From contig OZ059899.1 in the NCBI GenBank assembly GCA_964057225.1, positions 14,144,501 through 14,208,500 of the forward strand: a DNA stretch of 64,000 bases. Reading direction: 5' to 3'. The notes beneath the pieces are model-generated. The model saw only the letters and a program-made list of their open reading frames with translations. It had not been told where the DNA came from and searched no databases. This DNA is from Auanema rhodensis (lineage: Eukaryota; Nematoda; Chromadorea; Rhabditida; Rhabditidae). The first letter of the stretch is position 1; the number at the start of each line of letters is the position of its first letter. Shown here piece after piece: positions 1 to 12,773 of this stretch. The translations under genes were made by a program, and so were the position numbers.

Positions 1-83
1 TTCCCACAATTTGATGGATAAATCAGCAGAACATGAAACTAGAAAAGAGAAGTAAATTTTAAAAAGATTGAAAGTTGATTTAC

Positions 84-1459
84 CCAGCAGCTTTCCTGTT
101 TTGTCGAACGCAACATCTTGGACAGCGTCCGTGTGTCCTTTGAGTGATCTTTCAAACTCGCCAGACTCATAATCCCATATCTGTAATCCATCAGAATAAT
201 TTTTACGATAAGATTCGCATTAATACCTTTATTGTTGTATCTTCACTGCAACTAGCCATTACTGCCCAGAAAGGATGGAAGACGACCCTATTGATCGGCA
301 TTCTGTGTCCAGAAAGACTATATCTTTCTGGAGGACGTGGGATCCAATCTCCAGGTTGACGCTTATCTCTGAAGATAGAAAAAAATAAATCTTTATATAT
401 AAAAAGCAAAAACATACCTGGATGGTGCTCCATGATTGATTTCTCTTTCCGTTTCCGACAACTTGGATTCTAAGTCATTCACTTTCTTTTGTAGGCGAAG
501 AACTGAAGTCCACTTCTTTTCAAGGATTCCGGAAAGAACTTTGTCATTTTCTCCCTGAAAAAAAAAACAAAATATGATGGCAATAAAGCAAATCAACTCA
601 CAACTCCAGCTTCTCCCCGGAAAACTTTCAAGGTTTCCATATACCCATTGGTTTGCAAATAATCGGCAACTGCCCGGTTGCTGAAAAAGAATGTTTAATC
701 GTTTCTCCTTCTATACTAAGTTTTTTTTTATGAATTTCAAGCACGTTGTGTAATTAATGCCACAGAACCAGCGAGCACATAAGAGTCATCGCTCCAAATG
801 CTCATCAATAGCAAGAAACGTAATTGTTTTTGGGTCCTCTTCGCCTTCAATATAGCTGCATCACATTGGCACAAGGCCCTCATATAATGTAATTTAGCCG
901 TATGAAACAACGTCAAGCGAGAACTGCTAAATCGATATTGCTGAATGGACAGAAAAAATCGTGAATCGTTATGTCTTCATCATGCTCCAAATTTCTTGAG
1001 TTTAAGAGATCGATCTGCTGAACAGAACAGAGCGAGAGGAAACGGCTTCAGATTCACGCAATCAATGCACCATAGACAAACAAAGAACGAAAGGCGAATT
1101 CATTATTCAGTTAGATAGTGTTGCAAGAAAAACATTGTATTTTGCAGTATTAATAATATATTGCGATCTGATCAACATTTAAGTTGTGAACCATCAATGG
1201 TATTAGCTTTAGGAAAGTACTAACAATGAGTAATCAACAGGTGGTTAATTGTTCTATGAATATTGGGCAAGATGATCATGGTTAATGAAATATATAAGCA
1301 ATTGTGTTAAGTTTTTCCTAATATATATCAAGATATATAAAAATAAATATATTTATATTTATATTTACATAAATTGCAGAAAGAAGGAAGATATATACAT
1401 TTATATATGAATAAAACTTACATTTCTTCTCGAACTTTGTCGGAAATATTCATCTTCAT
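84..1459 (-). CDS. lis-1: LIS1 / PAFAH1B1 dynein regulator, N-terminal part (runs off left edge)
   Basis: Five exons join in frame on the minus strand: 1422-1459, 602-680, 418-554, 227-368 and 84-180. They give the first 164 residues; the rest of the WD40 propeller lies beyond base 1. The reading shows a LisH motif (about residues 7-40, with [13 protein letters not shown]), then a coiled-coil segment containing [15 protein letters not shown], then [16 protein letters not shown] and the start of WD repeat 1 ([20 protein letters not shown]). This order and spacing match LIS1, the dimeric WD40 protein that binds cytoplasmic dynein with NudE and acts in nuclear migration and spindle positioning. 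The start at 1459 is the first of two near-adjacent ATGs (the other is at 1453); family N-termini are of similar length. All junctions have GT/AG ends and matching phases. Intron 1 is 741 bases, the others about 45-50. The family call is very safe. Confidence 0.95.
681..1421 (-). other. lis-1 intron 1, unusually long and complex
   Basis: This is the only long intron of lis-1 within the window. Bases 740-1100 are less AT-rich than the other introns and carry short minus-strand stretches that read like coding sequence (for example [19 protein letters not shown] at about 745-805), broken by stops and frame changes. No complete exon or RNA gene was recognised. Confidence 0.5.
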
Positions 1460-3888
1460 AATACGAGCCACAAAGGGCAAATATATATAAAAATCTTAAA
1501 TACTCAAACTGATGATGGAAAAGCCGTCTTGCTATGGAAACAACCCGTATCGAAGATAGCACCTTAAATCAACTAGACTGTGGCTCTTTTTTACTTTCTG
1601 GCTCTAGCGACGCAACACGCGCTGCGAGAATACTGTAATTAGCAGTGGTCCATTAATCAATCCATAATGATCATAATCAGATATAAACGATGCAATAAAC
1701 ATAAATATCATAAATGAGTAATAATATTGATGATAGGTCACAAAGTGATATAAAAATTAAAAAAGATACAAAAAAGTGGGGGAAAAAGGGGAAAAAATGC
1801 TTTTTTTTGATCGTATTGTATGAATTTCCCATCAGATTTAGAAATTGTTTGGACATGAATATGTGACGGTTCATTTCAATCAAAGTTACGAAGTTTGACC
1901 AACAAATGTTTTTTCTACGAGAAAAACGTAGAAGTTATCAAATAAATAAAACTGATTAACAATGCTAAGAAACATAGATTGTTGTTTAAGCACCTTCTCT
2001 AATCAAACATTGCTTCTGGAACGGTGAAAATTGAAAATTTTGAATTGACTAAGCTTATGTTGGCTGGAATGTGGAGGCAAGCTGAAATTACTTGTTCTCC
2101 ACCATAAAACACTTTAGAAATTCATTCAAATTACAAGGAAATTGCTATGCATTCATATGCAGATCTTTTATTCGTCTTCAGCAATTCGCCATATAATCAA
2201 AATATCTTGTCGTTTCTCGTAAATTTTTTTGAAAATTTATCTATTCTTTGTTATAAGCACACAGCTACAGTCACACACATTATCTTTGACAGGATGTTAA
2301 GTCATCTACGCATAGAATAAACAATACGTTTTCATATGATTTCCTTTTATGGAAATCAATTCAGTTTTGTCGGATTGTTGTTTTTGCTTAGCAAAAACTG
2401 TGAACAAAAACAAGGACCACATGCACATTACGTAGCTCTTGAGCAATAAATGAAATCAATTGAACTAAAGCACTTGGAAAGTAATCTCCTAGGTTACGAA
2501 AAATCTCAAGATTTCTACTTGAAAAATAAATGTTGAACTGGAAAAATTATGATCAAACAGCATTGTCTTCTAGTGTGCATCTCATTTGTTTTCTCAATCT
2601 AGATCAATATTGGATTAATAATGTTCATAAATTGTTAAAATGAAGACTTTTGAACATCTCTGTCACTCTTAAAATTTCCCTCGGGTACATTCTTAATCAG
2701 TTGGTTACGGATCTCTCACAAAAAAGGTCGAGTACCTCCCTTTAGATGCAGTGTTGTAGCTTTCAAAAAAAACGAAAAAAAAAAACAACAAAGAAATAAA
2801 TGAATAAATTGAATTCTTCACAATTTATATAGGAATAGTGTATGCAGATGGCAAATCATCTAACGAGTCAATTCTATGATTTTCAAGCAGGTAGTTCAGA
2901 ATTTCTCGAAATCGCCGGCAGAATGGTTGGAGCATAAGTGTTTTATGCTCCGTTTTCTTCTTCTAATCGAAATGTTGTAGATATTCCCTTCTCCCTTTCT
3001 CTACCCTGGCCGTCTGTCTCTCTGAAGAAACCATTCAATTGTTCTCTTTTCTCGTTCATTTTCCTTTTTGAACTTCACTTCTCAGCTGTCACATTTACCG
3101 TATAAGTCATCGCGACGAGACCAAATTATGAAGTTTGTTGACAGACAGTCATTTTTGACAGATCGTCTTTCTAACATCATATGCTAGAGCCACAAAATAA
3201 TTATTGTAATAATAAATTTATATATTTATATATAACTCCTTTATTTCTGCCGTGAAGAAACGCTTAGAAAAAGAAAACAAAATTTTAACACCATATATGG
3301 AAAAATAGAAAAGTACAGTTAGTCATAAGAGAGGGGGAGTTTTAGGGTTTTCTGTACACAAGGAATGCCTACGAAGCTAAAATAGAAATTATGGATTATG
3401 CTAATAATAGATGAATAATAGAAATTATTATATATATCTAGGCACAATGGTGATTCGTGTCTATGGAGAAAAAAAAGTATAAGATATTCAGTATCTGATT
3501 GTATTTATGATTTTCATTATTAATTTAATTAATATGCGTAAAAATGTGTGATGAGTTAAAAGGTGGGGTGGGTATAGAAAGTAATAGTATAAGGAATACA
3601 ACACATTTTAAAGAAAAATAAGTTGTTGAAGGATTGTTTGCACATTATAAATGACTTAGACATTTGATAAAGCATTTCAGACGGTTACAACGAGTCAGAA
3701 ATCTCAATGGTACCCACACAAGGCTCGTTCATATGACAAGATAAACTCAGCAAAAAATAGGTTTAGCATTCAGAAAATTACATGAAAAATGGAAGGAAAC
3801 ATGAATGAAAAACATAGTCAATAAGAAAAAAAGCAATGAAAACGAAGAGCCGTAAAAAAGGAACACAAGATGCTGCAAAAAGAATGGC
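1460..3888. other. Intergenic region between pros-1 and lis-1
   Basis: Both flanking genes are on the minus strand, so this holds the lis-1 promoter side (right of 1459) and the end of the pros-1 transcript. No convincing exon was seen. It contains a perfect 9-bp hairpin at 2929-2951 and less AT-rich patches near 1500-1640 and 2860-3180. No TATA box or initiator could be assigned. Confidence 0.5.
2929..2951. repeat. Perfect 9-bp inverted repeat with 5-base loop
   Basis: GGAGCATAA (2929-2937) and TTATGCTCC (2943-2951) are exact reverse complements around a five-base loop. It lies in the pros-1/lis-1 intergenic region. It is not the histone stem-loop, and its role is unknown. Confidence 0.6.
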
Positions 3889-3894
3889 TTTATT
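3889..3894 (-). terminator. Candidate poly(A) signal of pros-1
   Basis: TTTATT on the plus strand (AATAAA on the minus strand) lies about 215 bases past the pros-1 stop codon. The position is reasonable for a short nematode 3'UTR. No cleavage site can be proven from sequence. Confidence 0.4.
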
Positions 3895-4108
3895 AGCCTT
3901 AATGGTCATGTTTCAACGAGCCGATTCCAATTTGGGAAAGGGGAGGGAGCAAGACGGGATGTCGCGTGCATTATACTTGGAGGGTGTGTCGAATTTGTCT
4001 TATTTTGGGATCAACTATATCAACTATTATTTGAAGAAGTGTCTCTGTCTCAAAACATAGTTGAGTTTTATAGAAAAGCATAGATTTTAATCCAAGATAT
4101 GAATTCAA

Positions 4109-7100
4109 TCATTCGAGTCGCTCGAGGAAGTTGGGCTCTTTGAAGTATTCAGGAATCTGATCATCCATTCTATTGATAATCTATAAAAATATTATAAAAT
4201 AACTTATGCTTATATATCAATTACCTTATAAATAGTCTTTTTCCATGATGGCTCAGAATCTTTTCCTGTTCGAATAGCATCAAAAAATTCTCGTAAAGAT
4301 TCTTGAACAACTGACACGAGTCTTTCTGGGGGCTGAAAATGAACATTGTATATAATAAAAAACAATAAATTTAATTCAATTTTATAAATGCAACCGCATA
4401 CTATGATTTTGAAAGAGAAAATAAGTGATGGGCAACACGTCACTGTCACGTGTATGCTAATTTTTAAGAATAAACTATACTAAATGATATACATACCTGG
4501 ATATGATTATTTCTATTGTAATGTTGATTTAAAGTTTTGAAGATTTCTGAATCCATTGTCACATGTAATTCATCGCGTGAGCGTACACCTTCGGCCAAAG
4601 CCTGTCGCGCATACTTCTCCATTTGAATATAATAAAATTCTCTGAAACAAAATTTATATTACTAATGAATATGCTTTTGAACTTTATTTTTAATATTTTA
4701 TTGTGAATGTCCCCCCTCATGACAATAATTTTCTTCTGTTTCATAACGGTTCTTTCTTTATCTTTATTAGGAAAGGATGAGAATTTCTATTTGATTAGGA
4801 GGCTAGAGGATACATACACCTGCTTTTGGATGATGACTTGCTTCATGCCAATATAGGATATTTCTCGAAAGAACAATTTGAAAAAGAAATAGATAGAAGG
4901 AAAGGAAGAGAGAGAGAGAGAGAGAAATTTATATAAATCATATGTATGTATATACATTTGAGGAGCCTAAAAGAGATTTTCGAAAAAAGAGATGAGAATA
5001 GCATGAACATCTCTGTATGAACTGAGCACCATGTAGTGTAGTTTATACATATCATCTTTCAGTACATCTCGGAAGCAAACTAAAGAGATATACTAGTAGA
5101 GTACGAGAGAAAAAGAGACAATTGAGAAGTAAAAGAACTCTTTTAGATTATTTATGTATTAACTAATATAAATTGTCTAAACTTATGACTATAAACATGT
5201 AATACAGAATGAGTTGCATCAGTCATCAATCAACACAGATCATGTATTTCAATTTAAATAATATTGAAAGGCTTCATCAATAGTTTTATCTTTTTCTATT
5301 TATATATATATATATATAAATTAAAATTTCTTCTGCTCCAATTTTCAAACCCCGATAACTATAAAATAAATGTTTAATTTGAGCGATAGACGAGAAGAAT
5401 AAGTAGAGACAGTTACTAACTCTTGTAATAACCTGAGTTATATTGTCCCAAATAGACAATAGTCGTCGAAAATCTACAATCGGCTTAGGACTAGTTCTCA
5501 TAATAATGATCATCATCAGCCTGATCATCGTCATCTACACGATGACGACGTCCACGACGCCGATGATGCCTCATAAACTATTTTCGATGTTTTTTCATCT
5601 TCATCCCATAATCAATAATCACTAATTTATATAAAAATTAGTTATAAATAGTATTTTGAATGGTTAATGTTATATAATACTAGATAGTGATAGATTGTAT
5701 CGTCCCCTCTTAGTTGTGAACAACAGTCTTAAGGCATCATGTAAAGACCTTCTGAAGACCTTGCAGGTCTCAAGTTCTTCTGACACTTCCTAATCCTTCT
5801 ATATAGGATTGGTGTTGCGAGACAAAGTCGTCGCGCTGCTTTGACGATAAATCCATCGTCACCATCGTCTCCGGAAGGAAGATGACGGTCGTCTTCAACA
5901 TTCAGACAAACAATACATACGTCGTACTCTACTTTTCACTTTATAACGCTTTCAGTCTTCACTATCTCTTTCCCATTCGTCTTTCCCTCATAGACAGCTA
6001 GAAAGGCTAAGATTTTGGTGTGAAAAAAGCAGAAATATGAAAAAAAAAGTTTTTGGTCGGCAACTTTTGTTGAAAACAGAAATCAAAAATTTCTTCTTCG
6101 TTTGCTATATGTTGTTACTTCTCAACATTATGTCAGATTGTCTAATCAGATGGCGCTCATCTCCAGAAGCTGTCAAGATGAAGCTGAGACATCTCAAGAG
6201 AGCAAGCTGAGATTTACATGAAGCTTGTCTTAGAACTGAGATCACTGTGTGATTGTTATTTGAATTGACTCATGAAGACGAAGCAGTCAAAAAGGGTCTT
6301 TAAAGGAAATTTTGATACAAAATTGACATTTAGAAGCTACATAGCAGTTAAGTTAATATGCTATCAGATGGAAAAAAACTTTTTTTTTTGATTATATAGT
6401 ATAGTTAACATACCTAAAATTACTAAACCACTTGACAAGTTGGGCTGTATTGTTCTTGTTAAAACGGATATCCGGGAAATAGGATTTGAGCAATGCCGAG
6501 TTTGGATAACGAGTATAGAAGAACATTAATTTGGCTTTTCGTAAGTGCATTGGAGTGAGTGTTGAGCTTTGAGTTCCATCATATGGTCCGCAATCACTGT
6601 TATCATCAGAATTGGTTGGGCTATCTTCTCGGTCACCAAATGTTGCGCCTCCATACAAAGGATGACCAACCATAGTTGGTGGAAAGTAGCTTATTGGTGT
6701 GGATTGAGATAAGTTTAGCTGAAAATTGACAATGAATAATTTGATATTTCAGAGGAAATTCAATGCTTATTATCGAAGTTGGAGCTGAACTATGTACCTG
6801 TGGACTGCTTCGTAGGCTGCTTGGTGATTCTGCTCGAACTGGAGTTCCACCATTGACTTTGCGCACACTATCGGTCACCTTTAAGGACAACTGGGGATAC
6901 GGTATGGCCGGAGGCGATTCGGATAAGCTTACCTTAGCTCGTTTACGACGACTGGCTCCATCATCATCAAGCATTCCAGAGCTGCTGTATGGTCTGCGAA
7001 GTTGGTTGAAAGCGGCCAGTGGATTGAATCCATTAAAGTTAGGGAAAATTCCGGATGCTCCTGCAAGAAATGAAGATTACAAAGCTGAACATATGCCTAA

Positions 7101-9043
7101 AGCATGCATACCAGCAGCAGCTGCATTGAGACCAAAAAGTGGATTTGGTTGAGCAAATGGAACGAACATATTGTTAATTGGCTGACGATTAGCAACATCT
7201 ACAGCAGCGTTACGAGCCATTTCCGTTGCCCAATCTTTGACGATCTAGAAGAAAATGCTGATGAGTAATGAGAAATGAGATAACTATGTATATAAGTAAT
7301 GTTATTAAAAAAAATTTACTTTGTCAATTACTGTAGAGAGATTTTCAGAAATTTCACTTTTTAAAGCTTGAGCTAATTGATTAAAGTCACGAATTGGAGG
7401 ACGTTTTTCTTGTTTTAATTGCTGTTGCTGCTGTTGTTGTTGTTCAATTAGATTAAACATTCTGAAATTTAACAGTTTTTTTCCTGGATATTTAATTGAA
7501 AACATAATAAGACAATAGCAAAAATGCCTTATATTGCAAAATGCTGAAGGAAGAGGCCAAAATCGAAAAAAATTATTTTTTTGTCTGCAAACCTTTTTTG
7601 AACATCCATCATATCAGATAAGCTTGGTGTGCTTAGTTGAGATTGTAAAGCTGAAAGCTTTTCGAGTGGATTCATTGAATCAGTATCTTGACGATTATCG
7701 GCTCTTTCACGTAATGGCAGATCTTCTGACACTGATGAATCAGCGTATTGACCACCAACACTGACAGTAATTTCTTCTGGAGCTGAAAGAATGTTATGAG
7801 GTAAAGAGATTTTTCTGTTTTCTCTTAATAGACTTACTGTCTTGAGTTCCGATATCAAATCCAAGAGATTCAGCTAGATTACGTTGTGGAGCATTCTGCT
7901 TCCGTTTTGATGATGATGATGAGGATGTGGTCGAACCGGCACCAGAATGTGTACTGTCAGTTGTGCTGATGGGAGAATCATGTGTTGGCTCTTCATCCTT
8001 GGTCATTTCCGAATCATCCTGTAACGAGAACTGTTAAAACCATGATGATATTTTGCTATGTGTTCAAGCGTACCCTGTCATCGGTGTTCTCAACATCGAG
8101 TTGTAAATCGAGTTCGTCAGAAGTATCAGCAATCTCAAGCATCTGAATAGAAAAAATTTAAGTTTAAAAATTCTGATTAAGAGAAATGAAGAATATTTGA
8201 AAAAGAGCCGAAGATTCGAAATGAATAAGACGAAGAAGGAGATGTCGGAGGATTTCCTCTTCCGGATCAAGATGATTTGACTAGTTGGATTGACCTCTTT
8301 CATATAAGTTACAAGTGGATAGACATAACCATATCCATAAATGGGATAAGTTGTACTCTTTAATGCAGATAATCCTCTGTATCTTGAATGAAATATTCTC
8401 TCCATATTTCCTTTTCAAATATTTATTAAGAGAGACGATGACCAAAACTAAGATATTCAGGTTGATTGAAAGAGTTAAGCAGAATGCGGAGAAAGATAGT
8501 AAGACTATAAGAGTGAGGTCGAAAGATCGTAAGTGAAAGAGAAAAAGAGAAAATTCAATTGAATTAGGAATTACTTTCAATCTGCTTTACACAATAGATA
8601 TTTTGAGAAGTAAAACCATGAAATTTGGATTACCTGTGATGTTATGTAGACTCCTTGGTACCTGTTTCTTGGCTCTCCTGCGTCAACCCGTTGGCGTTGC
8701 CGTTTGATCTTCAGTCTGAAAATATGGACATTCAATAGAAGAATTGAGAACCATAAAGAAAAAGCTGGAGAGAATGTGATAAGTCACGTGCAATAGATAG
8801 AAGATGATATATACAAGAAGGAAATGATATAGTAAATGAAAAAAAAATATAAATATGTGATAGAAAAATCCAATTAATATGAAAGTATGAGAGGCCAGAA
8901 AGAAAAGATGATTGCTGTGATAGAGGGAGATCTTCTGTTTTCATAGAATACTTGGCTATTTTAGATTCAAAAATATATGGAAAAAAGTTAAAACGAGAGT
9001 TCAGGAAAGTGAAGATCTGAGAAATAGAGGGAGGGGTTGCAGA

Positions 9044-9095
<52 letters not shown>

Positions 9096-9353
9096 GAGGG
9101 AGAGAGAAAGAGAGAGAGATTCGCACCTCTGCTGCTGTTGTTGATGAAAAGCGAACTGCTGCTGTGGAAACAGATAACTGAAGTGCCCGAACGGTGACTG
9201 CGAATTAGCTACCGCCGCCGCAGCTGCCGCTACAGTGGCCGCAGACACCTGATCAGCGCCGCTGGCGCTAGACTGCGTCGTTGGCGTTGTTGTAGTTGGA
9301 AGAGCTGTTGCAGCAGCAGCAGTAGCTGTTGACATGCTCATACTGCTTGACAT
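4109..9353 (-). CDS. pros-1: Prospero/PROX homeodomain transcription factor
   Basis: Twelve exons join in frame: 9127-9353, 8634-8715, 8074-8142, 7838-8018, 7593-7782, 7320-7461, 7112-7244, 6798-7060, 6414-6718, 4497-4641, 4225-4332 and 4109-4180. They total 1,917 bases (638 residues plus stop). The N-terminus is Ala/Thr/Gln-rich. It is followed by the basic motif [14 protein letters not shown] (about 80-93), a Ser-rich acidic stretch, a Gln run, a conserved helical segment (about 275-300) and the C-terminal homeo-Prospero domain (about 482-638). That domain includes [52 protein letters not shown] and [14 protein letters not shown], and is essentially full length. Prospero proteins are sequence-specific regulators that promote neural and glial differentiation. 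The intron of 1,772 bases inside the domain (FR^EF) has a normal GT donor and TTTCAG acceptor. The start ATG at 9353 opens the first frame, and the next upstream splice acceptor is at 9577. Confidence 0.95.
4642..6413 (-). other. Long pros-1 intron inside the homeo-Prospero domain
   Basis: The intron splits the homeodomain after WFSNFR. It contains a GA tract (about 4906-4924), a TA run near 5303 and a less AT-rich island (about 5700-5960) with two short hairpins. No alternative homeodomain exon with matching phase was identified. The donor is GTATGT on the minus strand, so there is no U12-type signature. Confidence 0.55.
9047..9119. repeat. (GA)n microsatellite at the start of pros-1 intron 1
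   Basis: An almost uninterrupted GA tract on the plus strand, which is CT in the pros-1 sense strand. It begins about eight bases after the exon 1 donor at 9126. Confidence 0.95.
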
Positions 9354-9576
9354 TCAGAATACACACTGACGAAAGCACGAGACACGAAGGTTGTACGACG
9401 CACCACACGTATACAGGCGACGACTGTTATGACGATGTATCAAGGCTGGTGATATTGACAAAGGCAATCCAGAAGCCGTAGAGCTGTATCAGAGCGTATT
9501 TGTACGTTCAGAACACTTATTCAAAGCGTTATTCCGTAGAAGCTTTGAAGAAGAACTTGAGGTTTCCTTGCAAAAC
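9354..9576 (-). other. pros-1 5'UTR exon with upstream splice acceptor
   Basis: Upstream of the pros-1 ATG the minus strand has no acceptor until CCAATTTTCAG at 9577-9587. The 223-base stretch is more GC-rich than its surroundings, as expected of transcribed leader sequence. The acceptor could serve either a cis-spliced leader exon or trans-splicing to a spliced leader; sequence alone does not decide. Confidence 0.55.
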
Positions 9577-12500
9577 CTGAAAATTGGCCAAAAATCTTTA
9601 GAAGATGGAAATGAGCTTTACAGTAGTAGTAAAATTAAAAAACAAAATCATAAAATCATAGAGCATATTGATAAACAAAGAAATGAATAAAATTAAAAAC
9701 CAATTATAAGTTAAATAAAAAACAAAAACAAGGAAAAAGAAGGAAATCGCCGCCGATTGCTCTCAGAAAGGAGAGTTGAAAGAATTGAGAATGAAGATGT
9801 CTAGCCAAGACGTTGAGGAAGAAGAAATGAATGAGAACGAGAAGAGATTGTCATCTAAGAAAGAAATACAATTGGCTATTATTATTGATAATTTCTAAGA
9901 AAAAAAAGAAAACGAATTGACAGCAGAAAAATTCGTTTTTTCTTCGGTTTGAACCTCTTCATCTTTGTAGGAGATAACGACAAGGAATAAATATAATGTG
10001 ATGTGGCTCATTAGGCTTATATGTATATATATAGATAGAGGAAGTTCTTCCTCTGTGCCCTTCAAACCTATTCTCTCATGATGAAGAAGGAAGAGGGAGG
10101 AGGAGGAATGAAGGCAGGGGGAGGAGATGACTGGTGCTACTGTTATTAGCCTCTTCGTGTATCTCTCTCCATCTCTCTTTATTCCTCTTATTCTATCCAA
10201 TTCTCTTATTGGATCTGTCAATTGAAAAATTCATATTAAAGGAAATATGTATATATCAGAGAAGAGGTGAATGGTCAGAAGATAACAATAGGTGTCCAAA
10301 AAGAAATTTTTTATTAAATTTTCCTAAGCTTATATGTTATATATCTATTTATTTGTATGTATAAATAGAGCACATTCTCGTTGGATTGTAAGGCTGATGA
10401 TTGCTACACGGGATGAAGAGAGAAGTGGAGGGAGGTGGGGGGGGGGGGAATGGCGATGAAAACGATGAGAGATGAGGACAATATATATTCACAACTTGTC
10501 GTCTATGAATTCTACTTCATAATCTCGTTCATTCTAGAGCATTTATTCTTGTAATATGTACATATTTACTGTAATAACTTGATAGATAATCTATCGAAAA
10601 TACAGAATATACTCTTGTACATGTATATGTCTACAATTCAAATTATTCAAAATTTACAAAATCTTGAAAAAGGTTTGTGACAGACATATCTGTCTATTTG
10701 ACAGATAGATTGAGTATTGTCTTGCAGAAAATATATATAAGATTGAACTAATTGATTTGCTTCGTTGTTGTTTCCTAAAAATGATTTAGCACTTTCGAAA
10801 GATGTTGAGAAGAGATTAGAACAAGACATGCGTTATAAGCTTCGAGAAGATTCTTTCTTATGCAATTGGAACATATTGCACATGGCCTTATGTAGTCACA
10901 GACATACATACACCCATCATTGACGGAATTTTCAGCGTTATAATCGTTTTTTCTTTTATTTCTCCCTCTATCCCTCTCTCTCTCTCTCTCTCATAAACAC
11001 ATGCAGATACCGATGGTTCGCTTGATGACTTGCTGTTCAGTTTGAGATTATCATCATCATTGTCATCATGTTGTTAGATGTTGGGAACCTTGGAGTTTTT
11101 TGGTTCACGTCCATGTCTCTGGTAATCGTTAGCAATGGCTGTCGTAGAGTATGAGTAATCAGCACATGAGTCTTTCAACTGATTCTCATCTTTTCACTTA
11201 TGCTCTCTCTATATAATTCACACACTGTTCCAACGCATACACATATACATGCTATGCATATTAAGCAATTTTTCCTGTCTCCTGATGACTCTCTGATTCT
11301 TATCGGCTTCATTCCGGAAAAACCGGGGGCATAAACGAAATAGTATGTTGAAACGATATAATACAGAGATAGATATGCTAATTAGGTGACAGATTACATG
11401 AAATTTCGAGAGAGTAAATAGCAACATAAGGAGAGAAACAGAGATAGAGAGAGAGAGTGAGAAATGAAGTGAATGAGGGAAAAAGAGAAAAGTCAAAAAG
11501 CGATACATCAGGCACTGTTCTCGAGCTGATGAACCTTGCAGATCTATCTTTTCTGTTTTCTACTTACAAACTAGACAATTGGAAGAGGAACAAGAAATAT
11601 AAAAGTATAATATTGATTGATTTAATCTTATATTTGAATTCAAAATAATAGAAAAAAGTTTTTTGTCATATGATTTAATTGAAAAAAAAAGTAGAAAAAG
11701 GATATACCAATCGATAGAGATTTAGGTAAGCCTGGCAAGTTCGAAATGTTCGAAACATGATGAAGAACATTGATGATGATAACGAAAGAAGAGAGAGAAA
11801 AAGAGAAAAAGAGAAAAGATAGAGATAGAGAGAGAACAGCTAAAGAGGGAATAAAACCTATTGGGCAGGAGAAATTCATGTTTGTGAGATATAAAGAGAG
11901 GAAGAGAAGATTAAGAGAGAATTAGAAAGCAATAGGAGATGAAGAGCGAACTGTTTTCAGTATCCTGTAAGTAATAGAAATGTAACACATGGCATAATAG
12001 GCAAAGTAAACTATATATCTCAAATAACAAAAAAAAAGAAAATTTCCTCACAAAGCAGATATACGAATTGTAAAAATTTCATTAGGATTTGCGTCATCAT
12101 ATCAGGAACTGTTTAAGTTGTGAAGGAAATAAAGTGAATGTGATACAAAGCTACTAATAGCAGAATAGACGAATGAAAAGAATTACACGAATAAGCTATT
12201 GTTCGTATTGCTTTGAGGTTTCCGGGAAAAAATTCTAAGTTCATTAACGTAAAGCATTCCATCCTTATTCGGATGATGAACGTCATTTGGATTCACAGTA
12301 TTTAAGTCAAATAGATAGTAAGAGAGCATTATTGAGGTTGTAATAGAGGTAATACAGAGATAAGTTGTTGTAGACAATTTCAAGTTATGACTATGTTTAT
12401 TCAAAGTTATCTATTATATAGAATATATAGATTATATTATATATAAATTTAATAAATCTGTATATATCTATGTAGTTATATTTAGAAAATACGAATGAAC

Positions 12501-12762
12501 ACAGTAATCAAGTGAAAAATCTAAAAAAAAATAACTCAAGTAAGGCAGAGAAGAGATACGATGTTACCATGGCTGGGACTTGGTCTTCGACCAAAGAAGA
12601 CGGCGGATTACTGTAGTTCGCCGAGTGCTGCTGCTACTACAGCTACTGAAGAGAAAGACGGAGAAGAGAATAGGAGGCGAGGAGGAGGGAGTAGGAGGAG
12701 GAGGAACAGAGATGGACAAGAGTGTCTGAGAGAAGAGGAGGAGGAGAGAGAACAAGAGACAA

Positions 12763-12773
12763 GTGGGCGGAGC
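12763..12773. promoter_or_regulatory. GC box (Sp/KLF-type)
   Basis: GTGGGCGGAGC matches the Sp/KLF zinc-finger consensus. It stands out in AT-rich DNA next to a polypurine tract, 3.2 kb upstream of the pros-1 leader exon. Motif match only. Confidence 0.35.

Noticed and set aside
1541-1560. AACCCGTA similar to the miR-100/51 5' end
   Set aside because: Eight bases only, with no hairpin partner nearby.
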